Shown here piece after piece: positions 1-9,804 of a stretch of 17,038 nt of DNA. Numbering within the stretch: position 1 is the stretch's first letter; each line of letters begins with the position of its first letter. The position numbers were made by a program, and so were the translations under genes. Source of the DNA: Phoronis ovalis. Its lineage: Eukaryota > Phoronida > Phoronidae. The DNA is taken from positions 1-17,038 of the forward strand of contig JAOXYB010022003.1 of assembly GCA_028565635.1 (NCBI GenBank). Direction: 5' to 3'. Under the pieces are notes generated by a model. It made no database searches. It saw only the letters and a program-made list of their open reading frames with translations, and was not told the DNA's origin.

Positions 1-552
1 ATTTTACAACTAGATTATTTTAGATTTTTATTTTAAATTGGTTTAAGACCTGTCTATATATTAGGATTGGGCACAGGCACATTTATATAGTTCGATAATT
101 TTAGGTTATATTGGAATGTCGGCTTGGCGTGGTTTCCGGTTTTTACATGTGTGGATGTTAGATGTCTTCTAATTGGATCAAATCCATATTTTATTTACAT
201 TAATACGTTGTATTGTAATCCACATTTTAATTTAAATATATATTTTTTCAATATAGTCTTGTTTGTGTATCATTAAAATATACCTAAAACAAATACACAA
301 TTAGTACCGATTGGCACAACATTTATCATGGAGAGAGAATGTATTACACTCACAATATACACCATTTTATAACAATGCCAATAAAGCATAACCGCTGTGT
401 TAGTTTTTACTTGTAACCTGACATTACAACCGATACGATTACCATCCAAAAGTAAGGCTTTAAAATATATTCTGTATAATATAGAGGATGCCATCGGCGT
501 TGGTTGCGTGGGAGTTGGTGATGGTTTAGTTTTAACACTGTTTAAGTGGGTG
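1..552. other. AT-rich non-coding stretch
   Basis: I see no gene here. Short open frames on both strands give compositionally random proteins without a recognisable domain or consistent splice sites. It may be intergenic, or an intron or 3' region of the minus-strand Ig-like gene further right. Confidence 0.5.
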
Positions 553-697
553 TTCTTGCCATACCTGCTGGCCTGCCCTAACCCTTAACATTAAACCCAA
601 CCTAATATATAATATAAAAAAAAAAAAAAAAATATTCTTACCATACCTACTAACCTACCCCAACCCCTAGCCTTGAACCAAACCTAATGTATAATGA
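553..697. repeat. Two-copy direct repeat of about 64 bp around a poly(A) run
   Basis: The segment 553-616 (starting TTCTTGCCATACCTGCTGGC) is repeated at 635-697 (TTCTTACCATACCTACTAAC), with a shared ending CCTAAT(A/G)TATAAT. The copies differ mainly by transitions. A run of 17 A (616-632) separates them, which suggests tandem duplication of a unit with an A-rich tail, perhaps an old retroposon end. No coding potential is seen. Confidence 0.7.
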
Positions 698-706
698 TGA
701 AAACAT

Positions 707-810
707 ATATCTAATCCCTAGATACAGGGTACATGGCTTGTTAAAAAACATAATTATATCTAATCCCTAGATACAGGGTACATGGCTTGTTTTAAAACAT
801 ATAATTATAT
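707..810. repeat. 49-bp tandem repeat, two copies
   Basis: The 36-bp core ATATCTAATCCCTAGATACA...GGCTTGTT occurs identically at 707-742 and 756-791. The spacers after both cores resemble each other (TTAAAAAACATAATTAT and TTTAAAACATATAATTAT), so the period is 49 bp with about two copies. Near-identity suggests recent duplication. It runs directly into the AT microsatellite. Confidence 0.85.
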
Positions 811-830
811 ATATATATATATATATATAT
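806..830. repeat. (AT)n microsatellite
   Basis: About twelve uninterrupted AT dinucleotides run up to the 3' edge of the tRNA-like sequence. They occupy the place where a SINE body or tail would be expected on the minus strand. Confidence 0.95.
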
Positions 831-909
831 TCCTGGCGGATTCGAACCTGTGCTGGTGGTATCTGAAAACAATGAAAAATCGTGTGCTCTAACCACTACG
901 CCACGAAGG
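831..909 (-). mobile_element. tRNA-derived SINE head or tRNA pseudogene
   Basis: Read on the minus strand, the sequence carries a pol III A-box-like stretch (GGCGTAGTGGTTAGAGC, about 903-887). About 38 bp later comes a perfect B box, GGTTCGAATCC (848-838). The arms flanking the B box do not form a good T stem, and the acceptor ends do not pair, so this is not a convincing functional tRNA. The A-box core GTAGTGGTTAG is also present in the SINE near 9610. After the B box the element stops within a few bases at an AT microsatellite, so a SINE body is missing. It is either a truncated SINE or a tRNA pseudogene. Confidence 0.65.
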
Positions 910-1910
910 CTTGAGATGCTGACCACTGATTTGCTATCCCTTTTGTCAAGCGACATCATCCAAAAGCATTGCAGAAGATACCATCAGCCATATTTATTGA
1001 AGATTTAGTAGAAACTATCATCCTTATTTATCGAGTGATGGGATTCGCATCGGTTATTGTGCATAGTTAATGCGTTTTTCCAACTCTGGCAAATTGTCAA
1101 GCCGTTCATCCAGCGCACGCACGAGGACATTATTTTTTCATGCAGGAACATTTTTTATGCAACCACGGCGCCAAAAGGCTTCAAAAATCTTACAAAAAAT
1201 TGCTTTGTAATGTTTGAGTTCCGGGGTTTGAGTAATACCACAACTAGATCCTTTTATTTAATTTGCATCTTTTAAAGTATTGATTAAAACGCAGAATGAT
1301 GTGCAAGTCTCCAACCACTATGGCTATAAATAATGTTGGAAAAGCGTTTTTTCCTCAACATAAAGTACGAGTACTCAAACAATTTCAAGATATAAAAAAA
1401 TGTAATATGGAATTGTTATTTATCGATTGAAAATTGAAAATTGAAAAAAATGAAACATTTTTTCAAAGCGTTAAATCTATGTGAATTGTTGAGTTTCTTA
1501 ACTAATTAATGTCCCGATCGTGTAGTTTTCGTTTCACGTTCTACGATATGTAACCAGTATGCAAAATTAATTTTCTCTCAGAAGCGAGTTGCTAAACTTT
1601 AATATAAAAAGCCGGTATCTCATGGTTGGAATAAGCTGTTTTAATAATGCGACATCAATATTTTCATACGGAAAATAATTTGAAAATATATGAGACTATT
1701 AAGGATCATTAAGCCGGCTTGTCATGTTTATAGAATAAATTGGATAGAACAGAACATAACACTTTTAATAATATTTAGAATATTTATTTAATTACTTTTT
1801 CGAAATTATAACATTTAATTTAATGATAAGAAATCTTAAATGTAAGAAATATCAAAATATCTTAAAGATAACATAAATTTTGTAGCTTTTTATGTGCAGT
1901 TTTGTTACAT
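910..1910. other. Non-coding stretch, nothing recognised
   Basis: No open frame of convincing quality occurs on either strand. A small GAAAATT-type local repeat lies near 1427-1452. The plus-strand frame at 1057-1275 has no recognisable domain. I see no RNA gene or clear mobile element. Confidence 0.5.
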
Positions 1911-1957
1911 AACGACGATGATGATGATGAATACGATTAAGATGACGATGATAATGA
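1911..1957. repeat. GAT/GAC trinucleotide repeat
   Basis: An imperfect run of GAT and GAC triplets (ACGACGATGATGATGATGAA and following). In reverse it creates an isoleucine/valine-rich false open frame ending at 1905. Confidence 0.8.
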
Positions 1958-1969
1958 AAGGGGGTTTCT

Positions 1970-2095
1970 TGCTCATACCATACAGTTGGGAAAATGTTTT
2001 GTCAGCGTGAGTGATAACTAACAGGAATAAAAATTTTGGAATGTGGCGTTTTTTAGGAACGGTTTTGTTTCGCAAAACACTTAACAATTCTCCAG
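1970..2095 (+). repeat. Dispersed repeat, copy related to the foldback arm near 9700
   Basis: This segment shares the landmark TCAGCGTGAGT(G/T)ATA, then CTAACAGGA, then a G-plus-TTTTTTAG block and a TTGTTTC-C-AAA-CAC block with the left arm of the foldback element at 9690-9800, in the same order and spacing. It is the third copy of that family in the window and is the most diverged. No second arm is visible here, so it is probably a fragment. Confidence 0.65.
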
Positions 2096-2204
2096 AACAG
2101 TGCTACGTGTAATTTTATAACCAAGATGGGCGCTAAGTCGGAGCTAAACAGCAGTAATCACTCTCCTTAAATTAGGCATTATTTACCATTTATTTATTTT
2201 GTGT

Positions 2205-2284
2205 TTCGGACCAGTGAGCTTTCGAACCAATGAGCCTTCGGACCAGCGAGCTTTCGAAGCAATGAGCCTTCGGACTAGAGAACC
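2205..2284 (+). repeat. 16-bp minisatellite, five units
   Basis: Five consecutive 16-bp units follow the pattern TTCGGACCAGTGAGCC, with changes at a few positions (TTCGAACCAATGAGCC, TTCGGACCAGCGAGCT and others). Alternate units resemble each other, which hints at a 32-bp higher-order unit. Two further units at 2447-2478 lie 160 bp downstream, so the array is interrupted by AT-rich DNA. Confidence 0.9.
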
Positions 2285-2446
2285 CAAATTGCGTTAAAAA
2301 TTACAAAAAGGTGACTAAGTTTTTCGGTCTGTTAAAAGCCTATATAACTTTTTTACTATACTATTATACTTATTATTTTTTACAAAATTGAATATTTTAA
2401 CACTTAATACATTATTTAAATCTAATTACAATAACAAACTAGTAGT

Positions 2447-2494
2447 ATCGGACAAGCGAGCCGTCGGACCAGAGAGCCTTCGGAGAACTGGGTA
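2447..2494 (+). repeat. Second block of the 16-bp minisatellite
   Basis: ATCGGACAAGCGAGCC and GTCGGACCAGAGAGCC are clear units. A degenerate third unit starting TTCGGAGAACTGGG follows and leads into the promoter-like segment. The block belongs to the same family as the array at 2205-2284. Confidence 0.8.
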
Positions 2495-2663
2495 GTCCCC
2501 GATATTTCAGGGTAGGTATTTTGTCAATTCCGGGGATATGTCAGGGTTTGGACCCCTGGCCGCACACCCTACCTCATATAAAAGAGAGTGCCCCCCCGGG
2601 CTATAGCCCCGGTGCTGAGTTGGTCGCCGTTGTGCCGTTAGGAGTCGCATTGAAATAGTAAGT
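2495..2663 (+). promoter_or_regulatory. TATA promoter with candidate non-coding first exon, or LTR-like promoter
   Basis: A consensus TATAAAAG box stands at 2577-2584 in an otherwise GC-rich block. It is followed by the palindrome GGGCTATAGCCC (2600-2611) and, about 30 bp from the TATA box, by a plausible start region near 2607-2612. At 2658 the sequence AAATA|GTAAGT is a consensus splice donor, which would end a short first exon without an ATG. AATAAA occurs downstream at about 2741. With 16-bp repeats upstream and this TATA/poly(A) order, an LTR of a retrotransposon is a fair alternative. No matching second LTR is in the window and no following coding exon was found. Confidence 0.4.
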
Positions 2664-4404
2664 AAATTCTTGTAATTTAAGTGTCATTGACAAACATTTT
2701 TGTGTTGATTTGCAATAAGTGCCTATACTGAATTAAGAGTAATAAATTACGTTTTTATATTGTAATCGTTGTACGTAGGCACTAACGGATGGATTTATTC
2801 AGACGGTAATGACTAGTCAGTTATAAAGTGGAGTAGACAAGCCTAGTACATGTATAAGTATGTAGCCATTATTCATCAACGATGCAGGAAAATATATATG
2901 TGTCATAGATACCTACATTATATGACCAGTTTTAGATAAATAAGCAGCTTACAGTTTCTATTCCATAATGCGTGTTGTGTTGTAAAAATAAATCATGAAG
3001 AAGACATTTATTATTTGATTATATAGTATTCATAACTGCTAGATGTATAACTATGCCTATGGGATTACAACGTGCGGTCTACCTAGTATTCTCGTACTAA
3101 AATTACCCCTCCCCCTAGCCGTGATATTATCACTGTGCTTGAATCAATGCCACAATATATGTCCATTTTACACATGTGCGGAATATGAGATCTTCCTTCT
3201 AAAATAATATTTTTTCCAGATATGCAGGAACCTGTGTTATTATTACTAGCATGAAACTAATATTCAAGTTGAATGTATTTTAATTGTTTTTTAAATTTTT
3301 TATTATAGATGTTAAACTAATCATCGTTATTGATAAAACAAAGTCATTCCTTACATGTAAACATATTCGATATAGTATTTGCATAAACAAAAACAATATA
3401 GCAGTTCTGATTTAAACAATTCTCTTTCCAACCGCCACGTTATTTTATTTTTTAATTCGGGAAATAATTCTGAATTTACCAATTGTTCGACACCCCTTTG
3501 CCTTGATGAGTTTTCCCAGAAAAAGGGAGATAATTTCTAATTATTTAACAGTTTTCTGGTGCGTACCTCCAGTTCGCCCTTTAACCAGTGAAAATTAGTA
3601 AAAATTATTCTAAAAATACCAAATGAGCTTCCGGAATGAACTACGATTTAGGCTGTAGACGGCCAATGTAAGGAAAATAAGTATTTGTTCTAGCAGTGAC
3701 CTAGGGCGATACAATCTGCAGAACCAATTTGCAGCAGCCTTTTATTGACTGGTCTTGATCTTATGATTGATAAACGAAATTAAAAACGCGAAATATAAGC
3801 ACGTTATTATGTAGAATAATTATGCAATTAATCTAAAATTCTATTTTTAGGTATTTCATTCCAAAGGGGGCTTCGGCAGTATGTTTTAGAAATTATTTTT
3901 TGTTGTAAATCATAATTTTATAACAGTTTCTGCATTGAAAATGTTACATTTAAGAAATTACACGCTTGTGCACAATTAACTTCGTAATGAGTGTTCGTAT
4001 AAAAGTAATTCCTAGGTTAATCTTGAACAGTGCGTAGCGGTGCCCTTCACAGTGTTGTGCACGATTTAGAGATAATGTTATCAATGTGTTATTTAACTGA
4101 TTTTTAATATGTTTTTTGTTAAATACTTAATTTTCTGTTTTGTGCTTAATTTAAAATAATCAAACAAAAACATAATGCGATAGTAACATACGTATTTTGC
4201 TTAATTTTACGGTTTCTGATTAGCGGAGAAGTACAATGTCTTCATATGTGATCTTCATATCATGTATACCACACTACATTATTAATACAGGTTTTCGTGT
4301 CATTAACAGGTTTACGATCAATAATTGAGAAAACATTAATTCACTGACTCACATTTTTTAAAGTATCTAATAATTCAGTTTCTTTAAAAATACCCATGAC
4401 TCAC
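2664..4404. other. Non-coding stretch, probably downstream intron of the minus-strand Ig-like gene
   Basis: No exon could be supported on either strand. The Ig-like exon ends with a strong donor at 4404-4403, so the minus-strand primary transcript should continue into this region. Acceptor-like sites exist but lead quickly to stops. The motif AAAGGGAGATAAT at 3525-3537 is of a kind I associate with mollusc non-coding DNA, from memory only. Confidence 0.45.
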
Positions 4405-5108
4405 CTTGTACTTCCAACATAACCCACATGTGCATTTTTTCGTAACCACCGAATCGATTGGTCACTATCACATCAAACTTGTATTCTTTATTATCCTCCA
4501 AACCAGCATTTTCTATCCACAAATCTGTTTCATTTCTAACAGAAAATCGTGGATTACCTTTGCACACATGCACTCCCGGTCCATTTCCGACATTTCCTGC
4601 ACGTGTTCCCTGACAAAAAGCTTTATGTTTGTCACCCCACGTAAAGTTGTAAGCGCCGAATACGCGTGATGGATAAAACAAAGACGGGAGTTTTGCTGTC
4701 ACTCTTTCAAACGCTGTAACTTTTTTGAAAAGCATTTGCGGACATGCTGTAATATAAATTGAGTGTACGTGTGATTACTTAATTTGATACTGTGCCTTTT
4801 TGCTTTGGTGTGTATATCCAACATAATATTAGTTGTGTATTATCAACACATTAAACAAATATATGTAATTTTTTTGTAAAATTGTTCACTAAATGGTTTC
4901 TATCACATATAGGACGTTGTTTAAGTCAGTGAATGGAACACCCCTAAAACTATTTGAAATATAAGTTCTCTTGATTTAGTTCCCATATATAGTTTTGATA
5001 CAATTTATTTATTTCGCATCAGTAATAATTCTAATAAAACATCTTACCTGAAATTTGATTGACAAACATTAAAATTAAAAGAACAAATCTTGTCACTCGC
5101 CCATCCAT
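4405..5108 (-). CDS. Secreted or membrane Ig-like domain protein, first two coding exons (partial)
   Basis: Exon 1 (5108-5048) opens at ATG in a strong Kozak context, GCCATGG. It encodes about 21 residues with a basic start and a hydrophobic core (RFVLLILMFVNQISA), which is a classical signal peptide. An in-frame ATG at 5120 is an alternative start. Donor CAG|GTAAGAT (5047) and acceptor TATATTACAG (ending 4747) join in phase 1. Exon 2 (4746-4405) is 342 bp, also phase 1-1, and ends at AAG|GTGAGT. The predicted protein has cysteines at about residues 22, 65 and 82, a tryptophan at 57 and N-glycosylation sites NFT (54) and NET (92). An Ig-type late-strand pattern, LWIENAGLEDNKEYKFDV, spans 96-113. 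The usual Y-x-C cysteine is absent, as in some SLAM/CD2-like V domains. A phase 1-1 single-domain exon fits the Ig superfamily. Further exons were not found, so the number of domains and any membrane anchor are unknown. A cell-surface recognition role is inferred. Confidence 0.72.
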
Positions 5109-5179
5109 GGCTATGAACATTAGGAATCTGCCGACCAGCGGACAAGAATAAGCTAAATTAACTCATAAATTACCTTCAG

Positions 5180-5187
5180 TTTAAATA
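5180..5187 (-). promoter_or_regulatory. Weak TATA-like site for the Ig-like gene
   Basis: TATTTAAA on the minus strand lies about 80 bp upstream of the preferred ATG and would place transcription start near 5157. The region is AT-rich, so chance occurrence is likely. An acceptor-like sequence ending GGTCGGCAG at 5130 also allows a 5' untranslated exon further upstream. Confidence 0.25.
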
Positions 5188-5189
5188 CA

Positions 5190-6962
5190 TTTAAAAACAC
5201 TATTCCAAACAGACCCCTTAGGGTGGCAACTCAGTAAGATGTCTGGAAAGCGTTAGCGCAATTTAGTCAGCCGCGTTCCATGCCGACTGACAAAATATTT
5301 TCAATTTCTATCAATTTGGGTTTGTTATGTTAGAAAATTTGGTGTTTTGGTCGTAATTTAGATTTGTAAGGGCATGTGGAACATGTTATTCGTAGAGATC
5401 AGAAACGTTGAAAAAAAAATCAAGATTAACTTTGCACATAATGACTTTTTATAACAAAAACAATTTTTATAGCGAAAATAAAAAGATTAGTTTGCACACG
5501 TGTAAATTTTATTGCTTGCTGATGAAAACTTTTTTTCTGTTAGCCTAGGGTAAACTCCATGAGTTATACATATACCCTATTTTAACCAAAATTAAATATG
5601 AACTTTATAAATGGTTACAATAGGGAGGCGTAATGATGCGCGCGACACATTTTAGCAATGATTACTGCAAGTAAGCCTTAAACCATTATTTTAACTTTTA
5701 CATGGTATCTTGAAGCACTTATTAAATTTCATGCATTTTACGCAATGAGTCTGAAATTGCTACTACAACATGCCTAAATGTTAAAGTTTTAGAAAACATT
5801 TATTTTGTGTAAAAACATCTTAATACGGATTTTCAGGAATTTTTATTGAAAACGGTAGCGAGACACTGCCTTAGCCTTAAACGGTTTTATTAGAATTTTT
5901 TGTGCAGGAGACTTTTATAAATATATATTTATTGCATTTCAATATTTCATACTAAGAAGACTAGAAAGTGAAATTTATTTTTAGCAAACATATTTAGTAG
6001 AGATTTTTAAAAAAGTTAAAAAGTGTTAAAAGTCTAATTTTTGTTGAAACCTTGTTAAAGAAAGCTTGAAGTATGAAAGTATGAGAAATATCGGTACCAA
6101 ATGACTTGTTACATCTTCGTCGTTATTATGTTAACGTGCGTCATTAAATTCTTACTTCTTCTGACATACAGTGAATGTAATGCAGAATTTCTAGACATCT
6201 ACTAGTAAACAGCTTGCTCCACTAATTATGTATTGCACCGAATGTATTCTTTTTATTTTAAAAAACCTATTTTTTTCCTAATTAGATCGTACGCTTATCC
6301 TATTAAATAAACCTGCAGCATTTATGTGTTTAAATATATTCGACGAAGGCACACACCCCATCCAGAATTTTTTGCAAGAAGTACTCAAGAACTTGCAACT
6401 CAAAGTTACTGCAGATGGAACTAGATTAATTTCTTCAGTTGCTATAGTTATCATTTGTCATTCCACTTTATAATTAGAGCAACGAAATGTCTCTTTAAAA
6501 ACCTGGTGGCCAAATCAAAGTTACAATGATCGTATCTTTTTTACATTCAGTTTCTTCCTATTTCAAGAGCATATGGTTTCGTTAGTAATCATGGCAATCT
6601 TTGTTTCTTCCACGTCTGCCATTGCGATTTTGCAGAAAATAAAAAAAATGCCTTCATAACCTTCTGATGGACTGAATGGACAAAAGCGCCTTCCAAATTG
6701 GGACCATGACAGCGTGCGTGGTCACATGGGGTGGTGCAATGTGAAGCAACTCTGTTTATTCAAGAAATACCTAACTTCTTTCACTTTAAACGTAAAAGAC
6801 TACTTGTAAGCACTTGGTGAAGCCACTGGTTGCGATCCTAAACGTTCCCTGGCGTTCCCAGCATGTCGCTTTTGAACAGTGACGCAGTTCTCTGCGTTTG
6901 CTAGATTCATGCATTAAATGAGATATCATGTGAAGGTTAAGGTTGGCGACCAAATAGGCCAA
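5190..6962. other. Gene-poor AT-rich stretch
   Basis: No coding exon, RNA gene or clear mobile element was recognised. A small nested inverted repeat lies at 5546-5579 (TAGGGTA/TACCCTA enclosing AACTC/GAGTT). The region upstream of the Ig-like gene presumably contains its promoter. Confidence 0.5.
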
Positions 6963-7646
6963 CACACTCTTACGGCACCCTACCCGGTCTTATTCATCAA
7001 TAGCTGTCCATATTGTCAGTCCCGATAGTGGGCCACACATCTGTATACTATTAAACAGTGGAGTATAATGGTGGCCCGCATGCCATGACGGGTACCAATT
7101 TCTTTATGATAGTCGTTCACACGTCCACAGTTCGACCTTAAACACATTTAAGTATATATACCCTGCGATGAAATCTCACTCGATTATCTTGTAGTATTAG
7201 AGTATTCGTCAAAATTATACTTTCCCATGCCCATTCATCACGTACAATTAGTCATTTTATTCACTTACCACGTTTTAGATAAAGTAAGCTTCACATTTAA
7301 AATAATGTGCTTTGATCTTGAAACTGAGAAAAATACGGATGTAACCATGTCTGATAACATGAGAAATTGCACTTTTTATGAAAAATAACTAGTCGCTCGA
7401 TCGTCCCGATTGTTACCCGTTAAATTTATTTATACACATTATTTGTAGTATTAGTTTACCATAGAAAGCCCTGGTGGCATCACTAAAGAACGAAATATGT
7501 GCGCATATATGTTCTTTCTAAAATTCGCGGAAAAGGCCCGGAAAAGGCATTTATTTAAACAAAAACGCCGTCCTCGAAACTAAAAGGATCGATATCACTG
7601 AAAGCAAAAAAAAATAAGACTAGGTAGGGTGCCATACGAGAGTGTG
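6963..7646. mobile_element. Non-autonomous DNA transposon-like element with about 32-bp terminal inverted repeats
   Basis: The left end CACACTCTTACGGCACCCTA (continuing to 6994) is matched in reverse by 7613-7646, whose complement reads CACACTCTCGTATGGCACCC and onward. The two differ by a few substitutions and a 1-2 base indel. The enclosed 684 bp has no open frame of note, so the element cannot encode a transposase. No convincing target-site duplication is seen, so the exact ends and superfamily are unclear. It carries an internal nested hairpin at 7030-7077. Confidence 0.6.
7030..7077. repeat. Nested inverted repeat (hairpin)
   Basis: GGGCCAC (7030-7036) pairs with GTGGCCC (7071-7077), and inside it TATACT (7044-7049) pairs with AGTATA (7062-7067). 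The structure sits about 65 bp inside the left end of the TIR element and is probably part of it. Confidence 0.7.
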
Positions 7647-9018
7647 CATATACCGGACGCTCTTCAGTAATCTCCTGCCTTTTATGAATGCAGTTATGCG
7701 CCTTTAGTGCAGATTTAGGGATTGTCTCAGAGACTACACTGCAATATCGAGTACACGTATGATAATGGACAAGTTAATCATGCCGAGAAAAAAAAGAAAC
7801 TGGAATTTTACATATGAAATGTAGAGAACTGATTTGCAATTTGCAAGCACCTTTTGAATCTGAGACCAAATTTGGTCCTAAATTTTCGGCACACAGTGAC
7901 TCCGAAAATTAGAGTAAAGTTTCAAAATTTCAAAAATGTGGTTGCGCAACAAAACCTGCTTTATTGAATATTATTTAGTTTTACTAGTTTTTTTTAATGA
8001 AATCTATCTTTTAAAAGTCAGACAAACCTTTAATTGTAGTGTAATTGTCTCGGGGTAATTGATTGGTAGTTTCCGGGAGTAGTTTGCACCTACTTGAGAT
8101 AAGTCCACTCCAAATAAAAGAACACAAAGATGACCAGGTCATTTATTTTTGTTTTTGTGTTGGTTAATTTCATATTTTAAACTATTATTGTCGTGAATCA
8201 TAGCTCTTTAATCATATTATGGAACACTCTTTCGTATTTCGACTAAAATAATTTCTTAGCATGTATGACATGCAATCAGGCTCGGTATCAGGATACCATG
8301 GGTTAATTTGAAAATTAATGTATATTTAAGCATGCATGAAACGTTAGGCATTGCAGCCTAATGCTTCTAATGTCTACATTACATAATATACGTTTTGTGA
8401 GACAATTGAGTTTTTAGTTGTTCAATTAATAGCTTTGCAAATAAACGTGGCCACATTTGCCGAGAGTCTTTTAAAAATTTTACCATATCAGTTACCTTTA
8501 GACATGTTACTTTGTCCGGCCATTTACATGTTCGGACAATAGTTGGGGTCATCTACAGTTGACTCCCGAGTTGTTTGAGCTCCACTGTTAAGCTTTGCCT
8601 AAGGGACTGGTCAGAAATTACCACAGATAAAGTGATAATGAAAGGAACATTACTATCACGGTATATCAATACACTTATTCATTACAGAATTCCAGGATAT
8701 TCTCTGTTGGTATATATATAATTGGCAATAGTTGGGAAATATTTGGCCGGACTATCATCACTTGTGCAGAATAAAAGATTCTTGGTATATAACAAGCCAT
8801 GTTTCAAGTAATTCCCAGACTGTATACAAAAGCAGAGAATGCAATATCAAGAATAATCAGCAGATCATCGGGCCGGACGACTACTAAGGTACTTACATCC
8901 AGGATGCACTTATATATGGATGTATCGTGGCACCCGATGTATATATCCCAGAACTCGGCAGATTCTAGTAACTAACTAACTAGTTAGTTGTACGTTGTTA
9001 TATGAATTGTGGTTATAA
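7647..9018. other. Gene-poor stretch with short inverted repeats
   Basis: No gene is supported. TTGTCCG (8512-8518) is inverted at 8533-8539 (CGGACAA). The block GGCCGGAC recurs at about 8744 and 8871 and in reverse at about 8513-8520, which suggests an old decayed repeat. A perfect 16-bp palindrome, AACTAACTAGTTAGTT, lies at 8974-8989 just before the transposon cluster. Confidence 0.5.
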
Positions 9019-9026
9019 GCAGGAGG

Positions 9027-9340
9027 CCCGGGGGGCAGTCAATATAAAGTGGGTACCCATGCTCCAACATGGCTTTTCAAAAAAGTGAAATTCTGCAAAG
9101 CACACCCCGAAGGAAGTGAGTTTTTTGAAAAAATACAACTTAAGGAAGTGACTTTTGGGAAAAAATACCCCTCCAAAAAACCTACCCCTTTTCGTGAGTT
9201 TAGCCAAAAAACAGACCCTAATATAAGCGCGTAACGCGCGTTACCCCCGTTACGCGCCGGCGGTTTGAAAAATATATCCATTTACGCGAAATTTTGTTGG
9301 AACATGCGTATCCACTTTCAAATTTACTGCCCCCCCCGGG
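9027..9340. mobile_element. MITE with CCCGGGGG termini and 8-bp target duplication (element 1)
   Basis: The 314-bp element begins CCCGGGGGGCAGTCAATATA and ends with the imperfect reverse of this (TTTACTGCCCCCCCCGGG). The inverted repeats extend about 32 bp, to the AAAGTGG(G/A)TA blocks. It is flanked by an exact 8-bp duplication, GCAGGAGG (9019-9026 and 9341-9348). An 8-bp duplication is the hallmark of hAT-superfamily insertion, which is family knowledge, and the assignment here is inferred. There is no transposase, so it would be mobilised in trans. Overlapping short open frames inside it are artefacts. It contains the hairpin 9227-9257. Confidence 0.88.
9227..9257. repeat. GC-rich hairpin and overlapping palindrome inside element 1
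   Basis: GCGCGTAACG (9227-9236) is perfectly inverted at 9248-9257. Overlapping it is the perfect 14-bp palindrome GTAACGCGCGTTAC (9231-9244). The two foldings are mutually exclusive. Confidence 0.85.
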
Positions 9341-9374
9341 GCAGGAGGTCTCATTCACTAGTTACCCGTACTAT

Positions 9375-9627
9375 AATTTAATGCCAAGTCGACCTTCATA
9401 CTGCCTGGGCAATGAGGGTGGCCACTGCCAGGGTGCATGTCGTCCTCAGTGGTTCTTTTACATCCCCTGAGGAGATGGGACCGCCACTTAACGTAGTCAT
9501 CCGAGCCACGAGAGACACACAGTCCCCAATGTTAAGACATTGTTCATTTCCATGCCAGTATCGAGGTTTGGACCCACCACCTTTTGCTTGAGAGGCGGAC
9601 GTGCTAACCACTACACCACCGCAGCTC
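9375..9627 (-). mobile_element. tRNA-derived SINE
   Basis: On the minus strand the 5' end (about 9627) gives a tRNA-like head. It has an A-box stretch, TGGTGTAGTGGTTAGCACG, and a B-box-like GGGTCCAAACC (9575-9565), about 25 bp apart, which is close to tRNA spacing. It is followed by about 180 bp of non-tRNA body rich in GC relative to its surroundings. The 3' end is not sharply defined and lies near 9375-9385, where the sequence becomes AT-rich. No long A tail or target duplication is obvious. The body was not matched to a named SINE superfamily. The open frame across it is fortuitous. Confidence 0.75.
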
Positions 9628-9804
9628 TCCCTTATCATCCTGAAATTCGTATATTATTTTTAACGTTTTAATGGAAAAAAAGGTCGAAACATTTTTATCA
9701 GCGTGAGTTATACAGTGTATGCTACCTAACAGGATTCAAAGTTTCATAATTTTCGAACGTGCGGTTTTTTAGTAAAGTTCTTGTTTCACAAATCACCTCC
9801 ATTG

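Noticed and set aside
397-1275. Short open frames at 397-588 and 1057-1275
   Set aside because: No recognisable domains, splice sites or composition bias. One ends inside the direct repeat at 553-616.
1905-2087. 60-codon minus-strand open frame with an Ile/Val-rich end
   Set aside because: It is produced by the GAT/GAC repeat and the dispersed repeat copy.
3230-3290. Candidate exon after a strong acceptor (TATTTTTTCCAG) on the plus strand
   Set aside because: The frame from its ATG reaches a stop after ten codons and no donor supports continuation. It could only be a non-coding exon, for which there is no further evidence.
4406-4669. 87-codon plus-strand open frame
   Set aside because: It is the antisense shadow of the Ig-like exon, which has consensus splice sites on the minus strand.
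9013-9281. Three overlapping open frames of 61-80 codons on both strands
   Set aside because: They lie inside MITE 1 and its inverted ends. Overlap in several frames is typical of repeat sequence rather than coding.
9396-9638. 80-codon minus-strand open frame
   Set aside because: It coincides with the tRNA-derived SINE, including its A and B boxes.
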